Assembly: GCF_034314165.1 (NCBI RefSeq)
Contig: NZ_JAVIWK010000001.1
Location: forward strand, 6,401,001 to 6,465,000
Length of the DNA: 64,000 bases
Source: Pseudomonas sp. Bout1
GTDB taxonomy: Bacteria > Pseudomonadota > Gammaproteobacteria > Pseudomonadales > Pseudomonadaceae
Reading direction: 5' to 3'
Shown here: in pieces, positions 46,431 through 56,000 of the stretch
How the letters are laid out: the number at the start of each line of letters is the position of its first letter
How positions within the stretch are numbered: the first letter of the stretch is position 1
Program-made: the position numbers and the translations under genes
Notes under the pieces: model-generated
Seen by the model: only the letters and a program-made list of their open reading frames with translations
What the model was told of the DNA's origin: nothing
Database searches by the model: none

Positions 46431-47318
46431 ATGCGCCGCCTGCTCACCGGCTGTTTCGTCACATTGCTGCTATTGCTCAACACCCTCGTCCTGTTCGGGC
46501 CGTTGATGGTGTTTGCCTTGCTCAAGCTGGTGGCCCCCGGTCGCTTTCGCGACTACGCCTCCCGGGCCGTCATGTGGATCGCTGAAACCTGGGCCGAGAT
46601 CGACAAGCTGATCTTTGCCCTGTGCATCCCTACCCAGTGGGATATTCGCGGCGGCGACGACCTGCGCGGCGATACTTCCTACCTGGTGATCAGCAATCAT
46701 CAATCGTGGGTCGACATTCCGGCGCTGATCCAGGCCCTCAACCGCCGCACCCCGTTCTTCAAGTTCTTCCTGAAAAAAGAACTGATCTGGGTGCCGTTCC
46801 TGGGCCTGGCCTGGTGGGCCCTGGATTACCCGTTCATGAAGCGCTACACCAAGGCATTCCTGGCCAAACATCCGGAGTTGGCGGGCCAGGACCTCAAGAT
46901 CACCAAGGAGGCCTGCGAGCTGTTCAAGCGCCAGCCGGTCACGGTGGTCAATTACCTGGAAGGTACGCGGTTTAGCCCGGCCAAGCGCAAGCAGCAGGGT
47001 TCACCCTTCGAGCGCCTGCTCAAGCCCAAGGCGGGCGGCGTGGCGTTCGTGTTGGCCGCAATGGGCGAACAATTGGATGCGGTGCTCGACGTCACCGTGG
47101 TTTATCCACAAGAGAATATTCCGGGTTTCTGGGACTTGATCAGCGGCGCAGTGCCGACGGTGATCGTTGATATCCGCACCCGAGAGCTGGATCCGGCGTT
47201 GTGGCAGGGGGATTACGAGAACGATCCGGCGTTTCGCCAGACCGTCCAGAACTGGGTCAACCAGCTCTGGATGGAGAAGGATGCGCGCATCGCCCAACTG
47301 CGCGCGCAGCAGCCTTAG
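46431..47318 (+). CDS. 1-acylglycerol-3-phosphate acyltransferase-like protein (PlsC/YihG type)
   Basis: 295 aa. One to two N-terminal membrane helices precede the acyltransferase HX4D motif (His90, Asp95, in SNHQSWVD), followed by FFLKKELIWVPFLGLAWWALDYPFMKR and the glycerophosphate-binding EGTRFS. This block order matches the YihG/YihE-named inner-membrane acyltransferases more than PlsC proper. It would acylate lysophospholipid. It is convergent with the DUF2780 gene (ends overlap by 4 nt) and diverges from the protease-cre genes. Confidence 0.88.
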   Translation: MRRLLTGCFVTLLLLLNTLVLFGPLMVFALLKLVAPGRFRDYASRAVMWIAETWAEIDKLIFALCIPTQWDIRGGDDLRGDTSYLVISNHQSWVDIPALIQALNRRTPFFKFFLKKELIWVPFLGLAWWALDYPFMKRYTKAFLAKHPELAGQDLKITKEACELFKRQPVTVVNYLEGTRFSPAKRKQQGSPFERLLKPKAGGVAFVLAAMGEQLDAVLDVTVVYPQENIPGFWDLISGAVPTVIVDIRTRELDPALWQGDYENDPAFRQTVQNWVNQLWMEKDARIAQLRAQQP

Positions 47319-47884
47319 CCGCCAGTGCCCCAGGCCGAAGCCAGTTTGCCCAGCACCGATTCGCTGGCGCCCTGGCCGCCCAGGTATTTGAGGATAACCG
47401 GCGCAAACTGGCCCACCATCCCACTGTCCATGCCCAACGCGCTGAACGCGGTGTTCAGGTCGCTGGTGTTCTTGACGTTACCCAATACGCTGTCCAGGCC
47501 CGAGGTCTTGCTGCCGCCGCTCTGACCGAGCATGCCGCTCAGGGCGCCGAGGCTGCCCAGGGAGTTGCTGCCGGAGAGCTTGTCCAGGCCCGGTACGCTC
47601 TGGGTCAGTTGCGAGTAATCACCGCCGCCCAATTTATTCTTGGCCAGGCCCAGCATCGCGCCGGTACCGCCGACGGCTTGCTCAGGGGTCACGTTCAATT
47701 GCGAGGTCAGGGCGCCCAGCAGACCAGCCGTCTGGGACGTGGGCGCAGCCGCTGCCGCCTTGTCGCCACCCTGTGCACCGGACACCGCGTTGGCTACGTC
47801 GCCAAGGCTGAAACCTGCTGCGAACACCGGGCTGGCCGCTACGGTCAACAGGCAGGACAGGGCAAAACCGCGTGAAATCTTCAT
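47315..47884 (-). CDS. DUF2780 (VcgC/VcgE) exported protein
   Basis: 189 aa with signal peptide 1-22 (GFALSCLLTVAASPVFA). The mature protein is low in complexity, rich in Gly/Ser/Ala, and has the DUF2780 block LTSQLNVTPEQAVGGTGAMLGLAKNKLGGGDYSQLTQSVPGLDKLSG plus GQFAPVILKYLGGQG. The function is unknown. The ATG at 47884 is preferred to a TTG one codon upstream. It diverges from the sigma-factor gene at 48037 with a 152-nt gap. Confidence 0.85.
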   Translation of the reverse strand: MKISRGFALSCLLTVAASPVFAAGFSLGDVANAVSGAQGGDKAAAAAPTSQTAGLLGALTSQLNVTPEQAVGGTGAMLGLAKNKLGGGDYSQLTQSVPGLDKLSGSNSLGSLGALSGMLGQSGGSKTSGLDSVLGNVKNTSDLNTAFSALGMDSGMVGQFAPVILKYLGGQGASESVLGKLASAWGTGG

Positions 47885-48036
47885 CAAGACAACCTCTGAA
47901 AGTAAGCGCTAAAAGCAGGGCTTTGACTGGGTACGCCGAAGGATTGTTCCCTCCTGACAGATTAGTTCAGAAAACCACTGCATCCGATTCTCCTGCGCTG
48001 CGTATATCCACCACGAGCCGCACGGAGGTAGATGGA

Positions 48037-48672
48037 ATGAATGCCCAAGCTGGACTAACCTCAGCCTGCCCTCTTTACCGTGCGCCGTCCCATCGCCCTG
48101 TTGCAAGTGCCTGGAGAAGCCCCATTTCGACTCACGATGCCGATCAGCTACGGCAATTGCTGGCCCAGTGTTCCCTGGGTAACCGCCAGGCGTTCGAAAC
48201 GCTCTACCGCAGCGTTTCCCCGCGTTTGCACGGTGTCGCCTTGCGGTTCATGGGCCGCCAGGACCTGGCCGAGGAAGTGTTGCAGGAGAGCTTCGTGCGT
48301 ATCTGGTTCAACGCCTCGCGCTACGAGGCCCACCTGTCGGCGCCGCTGACCTGGATGGTCAACATCACGCGCAACCTGGCCATCGACCAGTTGCGCAAAC
48401 ACCGCGAGCTACCCTTGGGCGAAGGCCAGGAAGAGGCCATGGCCGACGAAAGCCCCAGTGCCCATGAACGCCTCGACAGCGAGCGCGAAGCCCACGCCCT
48501 GAACCGCTGCCTCGACAGCCTTGAGGGCATGCAGCGCCAATCGATCACCGTGGCTTACTTCCAGGGCTTGTCATGCTCGGAATTGGCCGACCACCTGGCC
48601 GCGCCCCTGGGCTCGGTCAAATCCTGGATTCGCCGCGGCATGGAGCGCTTGCGCAGGTGCCTTGAATCATGA
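48037..48672 (+). CDS. ECF sigma factor (RpoE-like)
   Basis: 211 aa from the ATG at 48037, which has GGAGG at 48024-48028. The first 35 residues look unstructured (MNAQAGLTSACPLYRAPSHRP). Sigma region 2 (LGNRQAFETLYRSVSPRLHGVALRFMGRQDLAEEVLQESFVRIWFNA) and region 4 (LEGMQRQSITVAYFQGLSCSELADHLAAPLGSVKSWIRRGMERLRRCL) are complete. It is of the ECF type paired with RskA/ChrR-like anti-sigma factors. Its stop overlaps the anti-sigma ATG by 4 nt. The regulon probably includes its own gene and possibly the divergent DUF2780 gene. Confidence 0.93.
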   Translation: MNAQAGLTSACPLYRAPSHRPVASAWRSPISTHDADQLRQLLAQCSLGNRQAFETLYRSVSPRLHGVALRFMGRQDLAEEVLQESFVRIWFNASRYEAHLSAPLTWMVNITRNLAIDQLRKHRELPLGEGQEEAMADESPSAHERLDSEREAHALNRCLDSLEGMQRQSITVAYFQGLSCSELADHLAAPLGSVKSWIRRGMERLRRCLES

Positions 48673-49346
48673 ACTACCAGACCACGTCCCTGCGCCGCGC
48701 CCTCGCGGCGGATTACGCCATCGGGCTGATGCCCGCCACTGCGCGGCGGCGCTTTGAAGCGCTGCTGCAGGACGATGCAGCGCTGCGCATCGAACTCGGT
48801 CACTGGCAGGATGCCCTCACCAGCCTTACCGGACCGCTGCCTGAACGGCCGGTGCCGGATCATGTGTGGCAAGGGATCAAGGCGCGCATTGAGCCGCAAG
48901 TGCTGCATATGCCGGCGAAGAGACCGTTCTGGATGAACCTGCGGTTGCTGGCAGCGGCGTGCGGGGTGGTGATCGCGGTGTTGGTGGGTGTGTTGTACCA
49001 GCGCGACCTTGGGGTGGAATACAACGCCACGCTGGTGGCAGCTGATCAGCAGCCTGCGTTGAAGATCCAGGCGTATGCAGATCATCTGCAGGTGGAGCCG
49101 CTGGCCCTGGCGGCCGTGGAGCCGGCCCGCGCGTTGGAATTGTGGGCAATCCCGGCGGGTGGCAAACCGATCTCGCTGGGGTTGGTGCCGGTGTCGGGTA
49201 AAGGCCGGATTCAGTTGAGCAAGGAACAGCAGGCGTTGCTGACGGCGCCGATGACCCTGGCGGTAAGTCTTGAGCCTCAGGGTGGCTCGCCGACCGGGCA
49301 ACCCACCGGGCCGGTGCTGTATCAGGGCCAATTGGCATCAATTTGA
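48669..49346 (+). CDS. RskA-type anti-sigma factor
   Basis: 225 aa. Cytoplasmic N-terminal domain about 1-85 (LRRALAADYAIGLMPATARRRFEALLQDDAALRIELGHWQDAL), one membrane helix about 92-110 (LRLLAAACGVVIAVLVGVLY), then a periplasmic RskA C-terminal domain (RALELWAIPAGGKPISLGLVP, GGSPTGQPTGPVLYQG). The N-terminal domain lacks the HxxxCxxC zinc motif of ZAS proteins, so binding to sigma is by the non-zinc type. ATGA overlap with the sigma gene indicates coupled synthesis. Regulated proteolysis of the periplasmic part would release sigma. Confidence 0.93.
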   Translation: MNYQTTSLRRALAADYAIGLMPATARRRFEALLQDDAALRIELGHWQDALTSLTGPLPERPVPDHVWQGIKARIEPQVLHMPAKRPFWMNLRLLAAACGVVIAVLVGVLYQRDLGVEYNATLVAADQQPALKIQAYADHLQVEPLALAAVEPARALELWAIPAGGKPISLGLVPVSGKGRIQLSKEQQALLTAPMTLAVSLEPQGGSPTGQPTGPVLYQGQLASI

Positions 49347-49430
49347 TCCAGGGTTCAAGGCGATAGGTGAGGAACCGATTGGCATTACCTGGGTCCATGA
49401 AAGACTACAAAACATGTCAGGAAGAGCCTA

Positions 49431-49889
49431 ATGACTGCGATCAACCCCCAAGTGATTGAGCAAAAGCCTTCATTCTGGAGCCGCCCACGCCTGTTCATCG
49501 GCGCCTGTTTGGTGGTAGTGGCAGGCGTCGCAGGCGCGCTCTACACCCAGGACAGCGTCAAGTCTGCCGCACTGCTGGTGAATACCACCCAGCAACCGGC
49601 CACGCAGATCGTGACTCACAAGGATTACCTCGAAGTGCAGCCGATTGCCGCCACCGCACCGGCCCCGGGCCAAAGCCTGGAACTGTGGGCCGTCCCGGCT
49701 GACGGTGCGCCGGTGTCACTGGGCCTGTTGCCGGAAGACGGCAAAGGCATTATTGGCATCAACCCGCGCCAGCAGGAATCCATCAGCAAGCCGGTGACAC
49801 TGATGGTCAGTTCGGAGCCCAAAGGCGGCTCGGTGAGCAAGCAGCCGACGGGGCCAACGGTGTATCAGGGGGCTTTGGCGATTCGCTGA
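49431..49889 (+). CDS. Truncated anti-sigma-like protein: membrane helix plus RskA C-terminal domain only
   Basis: 152 aa. It begins with a 19-residue cytoplasmic stub, one membrane helix (about 20-40, PRLFIGACLVVVAGVAGALYTQD) and a periplasmic domain clearly homologous to that of the preceding anti-sigma factor (LELWAVPADGAPVSLGLLP, SSEPKGGSVSKQPTGPTVYQG). The sigma-binding N-terminal domain is missing. AGGAAG lies about 7 nt before the ATG. It follows the full-length gene by 84 nt, so it looks like a partial duplication kept as a separate protein. It may form mixed pairs with the anti-sigma factor or compete for its protease. Confidence 0.9.
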   Translation: MTAINPQVIEQKPSFWSRPRLFIGACLVVVAGVAGALYTQDSVKSAALLVNTTQQPATQIVTHKDYLEVQPIAATAPAPGQSLELWAVPADGAPVSLGLLPEDGKGIIGINPRQQESISKPVTLMVSSEPKGGSVSKQPTGPTVYQGALAIR

Positions 49890-49912
49890 GTGACCCTCCC
49901 TGCCTCAGACGC

Positions 49913-49944
49913 AAAAAAGGCGACCCCTGGTCGCCTTTTTATTT
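49913..49944. terminator. Bidirectional terminator between anti-sigma-like gene and fdhA
   Basis: GGCGACC (49919-49925) and GGTCGCC (49929-49935) form the stem, with AAAAAA before and TTTTT-A-TTT after, so it works for both converging genes. Confidence 0.92.
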
Positions 49945-49953
49945 GCCCGCGAT

Positions 49954-51153
49954 TTAAGCCGCGCTGAACATCTTGTGCGGATCGATCACAAACTTCTTCG
50001 GCACGCCCGCATCGAACTCGCCGTAACCGCGCGGCGCGTCATCCAGACTGATGACTTCCACGCCCACAATGTCGGCAATCTTGATCCGGTCCCACATGAT
50101 CGCCTGCATCAACTGGCGGTTGTACTTCATCACCGGCGTTTGCCCGGTGTGGAAGCTGTGGGATTTAGCCCAGCCCAAACCAAAGCGAATGCTCAGGCTG
50201 CCCATTTTCGCGGCCGCATCCACAGCACCCGGATCTTCAGTCACGTACAGGCCCGGAATACCGATTTTGCCGGCCACCCGCACCACGCCCATCAACGAGT
50301 TGAGTACGGTTGCCGGGGCTTCGTGCTTGACGCCGTCATGCCCGTGGCCGCGCGCTTCAAAGCCCACCGCATCCACCGCGCAATCCACTTCCGGCTCGCC
50401 CAACAGCGCGGCGATTTGCTCGTGCAGCGGCGTGTCTTTCGACAGGTCGGCAATTTCAAAACCCTGGGCCTTGGCGTGGGCCAGGCGAATCGGGTTCACG
50501 TCACCGATGATCACCACCGCGGCGCCCAACAGGCGAGCCGAGGCGGCAGCCGCCAGGCCGACAGGGCCGGCACCGGCCACATACACAGTGCTGCCAGGGC
50601 CAACACCGGCCGTGACGGCGCCGTGGTAACCGGTGGGCAGGATGTCGGAAAGGCACGTCAGGTCACGGATTTTCTCCATGGCGCGGTCGCGGTCCGGCAG
50701 TTTCAGCAGGTTGAAGTCGGCGTACGGCACCAGCGCGTATTCGGCCTGGCCACCAGTCCAGTCGCCCATGTCGACATAACCGTAGGCACCGCCTGGGCGG
50801 GCCGGGTTGACGCTCAGGCACACGCCGGTGTGCATTTCCTTGCAGGAGCGGCAACGGCCACACGCCACGTTGAACGGCACAGACACCAGGTCGCCGATTT
50901 TCAGGTTCTCGACGTCGCTGCCCTTCTCGATCACTTCGCCGGTGATTTCATGCCCCAGAACCAGGCCGGTCTGGGCAGTGGTGCGGCCGCGCACCATGTG
51001 TTGGTCGGAGCCGCAGATGTTGGTGGAGACCACGCGCAGGATGACGCCGTGCTCAATCTTCCTGCCACGGGGGTCCTGCATTTTGGGATAGTCGATTTTC
51101 TGTACTTCGACCTTGCCGTTGCCGAGATACACGACACCACGATTACCAGACAT
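49954..51153 (-). CDS. fdhA: FdhA, glutathione-independent formaldehyde dehydrogenase
   Basis: 399 aa zinc-dependent medium-chain dehydrogenase. It starts MSGNRGVVYLGNGKVEVQKIDYP; catalytic zinc region STNICGSDQHMVRGRT and GHEITGEV, structural-zinc cysteines CGRCRSCKEMHTGVC, and the NAD-binding VYVAGAGPVGLAAAASARLLGA. It converts formaldehyde to formate without glutathione. GAGGTGAAAGC precedes the ATG. It is the last gene of the sarcosine catabolism cluster and handles formaldehyde released by SoxBDAG; a REP pair separates it from purU. Confidence 0.96.
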   Translation of the reverse strand: MSGNRGVVYLGNGKVEVQKIDYPKMQDPRGRKIEHGVILRVVSTNICGSDQHMVRGRTTAQTGLVLGHEITGEVIEKGSDVENLKIGDLVSVPFNVACGRCRSCKEMHTGVCLSVNPARPGGAYGYVDMGDWTGGQAEYALVPYADFNLLKLPDRDRAMEKIRDLTCLSDILPTGYHGAVTAGVGPGSTVYVAGAGPVGLAAAASARLLGAAVVIIGDVNPIRLAHAKAQGFEIADLSKDTPLHEQIAALLGEPEVDCAVDAVGFEARGHGHDGVKHEAPATVLNSLMGVVRVAGKIGIPGLYVTEDPGAVDAAAKMGSLSIRFGLGWAKSHSFHTGQTPVMKYNRQLMQAIMWDRIKIADIVGVEVISLDDAPRGYGEFDAGVPKKFVIDPHKMFSAA

Positions 51154-51257
51154 GCTTTCACCTCGCTGTTGTTTTTATGGAACCGCGTTGCCCAGGCAGG
51201 CAGCGCGTTAAAGTGCTCGGGTACAGATGCTGTTTTTGCGTTGTTTGTTGGGGCCTC

Positions 51258-51329
51258 ATCGCAGGCAAGCCAGCTCCCACATTTTGATTTGTGAATACAG
51301 TCAAGTGTGGGAGCTGGCTTGCCTGCGAT
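51258..51329. repeat. REP inverted pair between purU and fdhA
   Basis: Perfect 24-nt arms at 51258-51281 and 51306-51329 (core GTGGGAGCTGGCTTGCCTGCGAT) with a 24-nt spacer. It ends 9 nt from the purU stop. Confidence 0.92.
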
Positions 51330-51337
51330 AGCGCCCG

Positions 51338-52195
51338 TCAGAGCACCACCGTGCGATTGGCGTTCAAAAACACCCGCCGCTCAATGTGATACCCCACGGC
51401 CCTGGCCAGGGTCAGGCCTTCAATATCCCGCCCCTTGGCAATCAAATCCTCCGGGTAGTGACTGTGGTCCACCACTTCCACACCCTGGGCGATGATCGGG
51501 CCTTCGTCCAAATCGTTGTTGATGTAATGCGCCGTGGCGCCCACCAGTTTCACGCCCTTGTTGTACGCCTGGTGATACGGCTTGGCGCCCTTGAAACCCG
51601 GCAGCAGGGAGTGGTGGATGTTGATCGCTTTGCCATCGAGCTTGCGGCACAGGTCCGGCGACAGCACTTGCATGTAGCGCGCAAGGATCACCAGTTCGGC
51701 ACCCGACTCTTCGACCACCTGCCACACCTGCCGCTCCTGCGACGGTTTGTCGTTGGGGTCCAGGGGGAAGTGGTAGTAGGGAATCTGGTGCCAGTCGGCC
51801 AGGGGCTTGAGGTCGGGGTGGTTGGAGACCACGGCCACCACGTCCATCGACAGTTGGCCGATGCGTTGGCGGTAGAGCAAATCGTTGAGGCAGTGATCGG
51901 CCTTGGAGACCATGATCACCACTTTGGGCCGGTAGTTCGGCGCGGTCAGTTCGAAGATCATGCCGAAGGCTTCGCCGCGGGTGGCCAGGCCATCGCGGAA
52001 GGCTTGTTCGTCGAAGCCGTCGGGCTGGCGAAACTCCACGCGGATGAAGAAGCGGCCCGAGAGCCGGTCATCAAAGGAATGGTGTTCGGTGACGTAGCAG
52101 CCCTGCTCGAACAGATAGCGGGTTACCGCGTCCACCGTGCCGAGCACGCTGGGGCAGTCGGCGGTCAAAATCCATGTGTCGGGTACGCGGCTCAT
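51338..52195 (-). CDS. purU: PurU, formyltetrahydrofolate deformylase
   Basis: 285 aa from the ATG at 52195 (MSRVPDTWILTADCPS), the normal length; an upstream ATG at 52225 adds ten atypical residues. The N-terminal ACT domain (about 5-85) precedes the formyltransferase-like catalytic domain with AINIHHSLLPGFKGAKPYHQA and GATAHYINNDLDEGPIIAQ (active-site Asn-His-Asp). It hydrolyses 10-formyl-THF to THF and formate, balancing the folate pool when demethylation feeds in one-carbon units. This context suggests the catabolic paralogue (PurU2 in P. aeruginosa, from memory). Confidence 0.94.
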   Translation of the reverse strand: MSRVPDTWILTADCPSVLGTVDAVTRYLFEQGCYVTEHHSFDDRLSGRFFIRVEFRQPDGFDEQAFRDGLATRGEAFGMIFELTAPNYRPKVVIMVSKADHCLNDLLYRQRIGQLSMDVVAVVSNHPDLKPLADWHQIPYYHFPLDPNDKPSQERQVWQVVEESGAELVILARYMQVLSPDLCRKLDGKAINIHHSLLPGFKGAKPYHQAYNKGVKLVGATAHYINNDLDEGPIIAQGVEVVDHSHYPEDLIAKGRDIEGLTLARAVGYHIERRVFLNANRTVVL

Positions 52196-52249
52196 TACGG
52201 GTAACTCCTCAAACAACTCAGGCAACGCGCCCTCTGTGATCTCACCGAC

Positions 52250-52277
52250 GCCATCGCCGGCGAGCCGGGCTCCTACA
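52250..52277. repeat. Single REP half (unpaired)
   Basis: GCCATCG-CCGGCGAGCCGGGCTCCTACA matches one arm of the TGTAGGAGC class, but no complementary arm is nearby. It lies between soxG and purU. Confidence 0.7.
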
Positions 52278-52291
52278 AGGTGAGCGTCCTA

Positions 52292-52924
52292 TCAGGCTTC
52301 GACGGCCAGGCCATACTCAGCCGCTGCATCCTGCAACCACAGCCACCAGTAATCCGAAAAGCTGCGACGAATCACCAGCTCCCAGGTGTCTTGCGCGGTA
52401 TGGCGAATCACCAGTTGCGACTTGGCGAACACCGTGCCAATTGCCTTGCCGACCGGAAAGCTGTCGGGGTGCACGTCATAGCTGGTGGATTTCATCAGCA
52501 CATCGCGCACGTTCGGGCCGCTGAGTTCGAGAATCTGCTGGCCGCCGCTGACGTTGACGATCTGGATATGCAACTCGCCCAGCGCCTCGCGCAGGCTTTT
52601 CTCGGCGGCGAATTCTTCACCGCTCGGCACTACCAGCAACCACTCATCCGGGCCCAGCCATTGCAGGCTGTTTTCACCCTTGACGATAACGGCCAGGGTG
52701 CCGGGCAATTCGATGCCCAAGGCCTTGTGCACGCCGGCGGCGAAGGCAGCGTCATGACCATCACCACGAATGGTCAGATGGCCCAGCAGTTTCTTTTCGC
52801 GCACGGTCACGCCGGCGTTCTTGCGGCCCTTGCCAACCAGGCTGGCGAGGTCGGCATGGTGCAGCGACGACTCGGCCTTGGCGCCGGAGGTGGGGCGTTG
52901 TTGGTAAACATTGGCTGCGGTCAT
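52292..52924 (-). CDS. soxG: SoxG, sarcosine oxidase gamma subunit
   Basis: 210 aa from the ATG at 52924 (MTAANVYQQRPTSGAKAESSLHHADL). It follows the SoxG pattern with FAAGVHKALGIELPGTLAV, WLGPDEWLLVVP and a C-terminal SFSDYWWLWLQDAAAEYG. It is the small structural subunit of the heterotetrameric enzyme SoxBDAG, which oxidises sarcosine to glycine with formaldehyde or 5,10-methylene-THF and H2O2. It is separated from soxA by about 140 nt containing a REP pair; REP sequence also lies after it. Confidence 0.93.
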   Translation of the reverse strand: MTAANVYQQRPTSGAKAESSLHHADLASLVGKGRKNAGVTVREKKLLGHLTIRGDGHDAAFAAGVHKALGIELPGTLAVIVKGENSLQWLGPDEWLLVVPSGEEFAAEKSLREALGELHIQIVNVSGGQQILELSGPNVRDVLMKSTSYDVHPDSFPVGKAIGTVFAKSQLVIRHTAQDTWELVIRRSFSDYWWLWLQDAAAEYGLAVEA

Positions 52925-52972
52925 AAAGCACCTGTTTGAATTCTGTAGGTCTTGCGGTGACTGTTCTGGCCT

Positions 52973-53048
52973 CATCGCGGGCAAGCCCGGCTCCCACATT
53001 GTTGAATTGCGAACACCTTCAAATGTGGGAGCTGGCTTGCCTGCGATG
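52973..53048. repeat. REP inverted pair between soxA and soxG
   Basis: Arms 52973-53000 and 53022-53048 are imperfect (one arm carries the CCGGGC, the other the CTGGC form of the core) around a 21-nt spacer. It lies inside what should be one operon. Confidence 0.88.
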
Positions 53049-53064
53049 CAGACGACTCGGTCTG

Positions 53065-56000
53065 TCAGATGTTCTGCCGGTCGCCTTTGGGGTCAAAGAA
53101 CACCGAAGAAACAATCTGCGCCTCGATCACGCTGCCATCCGCCAGCGGCGCAAACACCCGCTCGCCGATGCGCTTCAAGCCGCCCTTGACCACGCCCATC
53201 GCAAACGAATAGCCAAGGGAGTTATGGGCATAACTTGAGGTGACGTGGCCGACCATCTTCATCGGGATCGTCTGCTTGGTGTCGAACACCAACTGCGCGC
53301 CTTCCGGCAGCCATACATTCGGGTCAACCGGCTTGAGCCCGACAAGCTGCTTGCGGTCTTCACGCACGCAATCTTCGCGATTCATCCCGCGCCAGCCGAG
53401 CCACGAGAACGGTTTGGTACGGCCTACACACCAGCCCATGTTCAGGTCGTCCGGGGTCATCGAGCCGTCGGTGTCCTGGCCGACGATGATGAAACCCTTC
53501 TCGGCCCGCAGCACGTGCATGGTCTCGGTGCCGTACGGCGTCAGGTTGTATTGCTTGCCGGCCTCGACGATTTTTTCGAGCACGCCCATGGCGTAGTCGG
53601 CCTGCACGTTGACTTCGTACGACAGCTCACCGGTAAACGAAATCCGGAACACCCGCGCCGGCACGCCGCCCACCAAACCTTCTTTCCAGGTCATGAACGG
53701 GAAGCCGTCCTTGTCCAGGTCGATGTCGGTGACTTCGCTCAACAGCTTGCGGCTGTTGGGGCCGGACAAGGTCATGGTTGCCCAGTGGTCGGTGACCGAG
53801 GTGAAGTACACCTTGAGGTCTGGCCATTCGGTCTGCTGATAGATTTCCAGCCACTGGAGTACGCGCGCTGCGCCGCCGGTGGTGGTGGTCATCAGGAAGT
53901 GGTTATCGGCGAGGCAGGCCGTGACGCCGTCGTCGAAGACCATCCCGTCTTCCTTGCACATCAGGCCGTAGCGGGCCTTGCCCACGTCGAGCTTGGTCCA
54001 GGCGTTGCTGTAGATGCGGTTGAGGAACTCGCGGGCATCCGGGCCTTGAATGTCGATCTTGCCGAGGGTCGACGCATCCAGCAGGCCGACACTGTCGCGC
54101 ACGGCCAGGCATTCGCGTTTCACGGCGGCGTGCAGGTCTTCACCGTTGCGCGGGAAATACCAGGGGCGTTTCCACTGGCCGACGTCTTCAAACTCGGCGC
54201 CGTTTTTCACGTGCCAGGCTTGTAGCGCGGTGTAGCGCACCGGCTCGAAGATGTGCCCACAGTGGCGGCCTGCTACCGCGCCGAAGGTCACCGGCGTGTA
54301 GTTGGGACGGAACATGGTGGTGCCCATCTGCGCGATGGTCACGTTCAGCGAGCGGGCCGCGATGGCCAGGCCGTTGACGTTGCCGAGCTTGCCCTGGTCG
54401 GTACCAAAACCCAGTGCGGTGTAGCGTTTGACGTGCTCCACCGACTCGAAACCTTCGCGGGTGGCGAGTTCGATGGCGGCCGCGGTGACGTCGTTTTGCA
54501 GGTCGACAAATTGCTTCGGCGCCCGTGCGGTAGCTTTTTCGTGAGGCACCTGGAACAACGCCAGGGTCGGCTCTTCCAGACGGCTCAAGGATTTCGGAAG
54601 CGTGCCTTCCACCGGCGCAAACCCGGCTTCGCTGGCAGCGCGCACGCCACCTTCAAAACCATCGGCCAGGGAATCGCCCAGGCCGTAGACCCCATTGATA
54701 CCACCGACGCACACGCGTTTCTGCGGTGCTTCGCCCGGCACGAAACCGAGGATGTCTTCACGCCAGGTCGGCTTGCCGCCCAGGTGCGAAGCCAGGTGGA
54801 CCACCGGGCTGTAGCCGCCGGAGCTGGCGACCAGGTCGCAGTCCAGCCACTCGCCGGGGCTGGTGACTTTATGCGCGTTGACGTCGATAGCAGCCACGCG
54901 GGCGCCAGTGACGTGCTTGCTGCCACGGGCTTCGATCACCGCGCTGCCGGTGAGGATACGGATGCCTTTGGCGCGAGCTTCTTCAACCAGAGCGCCGCGT
55001 GGGTTGTGGCGCGCATCGGCCACAGCGACCACTGAAAGACCCGCGTCGTACCAGTCCAGCGCCACGCGGTAGGCATGGTCGTTGTTGGTCGACAGCACCA
55101 GCTTCTTGCCCGGTGCCACGCCGTAGCGACGCACATAAGTGGAGACCGCACCTGCCAGCATGTTGCCCGGCACGTCGTTGTTGCCGTACACCAGCGGGCG
55201 CTCGCACGCACCGGTGGCCAACACCACGCGCTTGGCGCGAATACGGTGGATGCGCTGACGCACCTGGCCAATCGGCGCACGGTCACCGAGGTGATCGGTG
55301 AGGCGCTCGTGGATGGTCAGGAAGTTATGGTCGTGGTAACCGTTGACGGTGGCGCGAGGCAGCAGCACCACGTCGGGCAGGGCTTTGAGTTCTGCGATCA
55401 CACTGGCGACCCACTCGGCCGCCGGCTTGCCGTCGAGGCTTTCGCGAGAGTCCAGCAAGGAGCCGCCGAACTCTTCCTGCTCGTCCGCGATGATCACCCG
55501 TGCGCCACTGCGGGCAGCGGCCAGGGCAGCCGACAGACCGGCAGGGCCGGCGCCCACAATCAGCACGTCGCAGTGACGGTTCATGTAGTCGTAGGTGTCC
55601 GGGTCGTTCTCGGTCGGCGAGCGGCCAAGACCGGCTGCCTTGCGGATGTACTTCTCGTACGTCATCCAGAACGATTGCGGGTACATAAAGGTTTTGTAGT
55701 AGAAGCCCGGCGGCATCAGCTTGCCGCCGACCTTGCCGAGAATGCCCATCATGTCGTTGTTCACGCTCGGCCAGCCGTTGGTGCTGGTGGCGACCAAGCC
55801 TTGATACAGCGCTTGTTGCGTAGCGCGCACGTTGGGGATTTGCGTGGCTTCGGTAGCGCCGATCTGCAGCACCGCGTTCGGCTCCTCGGCGCCGGCAGCA
55901 AAGATGCCGCGTGGGCGCGAATACTTGAAGCTGCGACCGATGATGTCGACGCCGTTGGCCAGCAATGCAGCGGCCAGGGTATCGCCTTCAAAGCCTTTGT

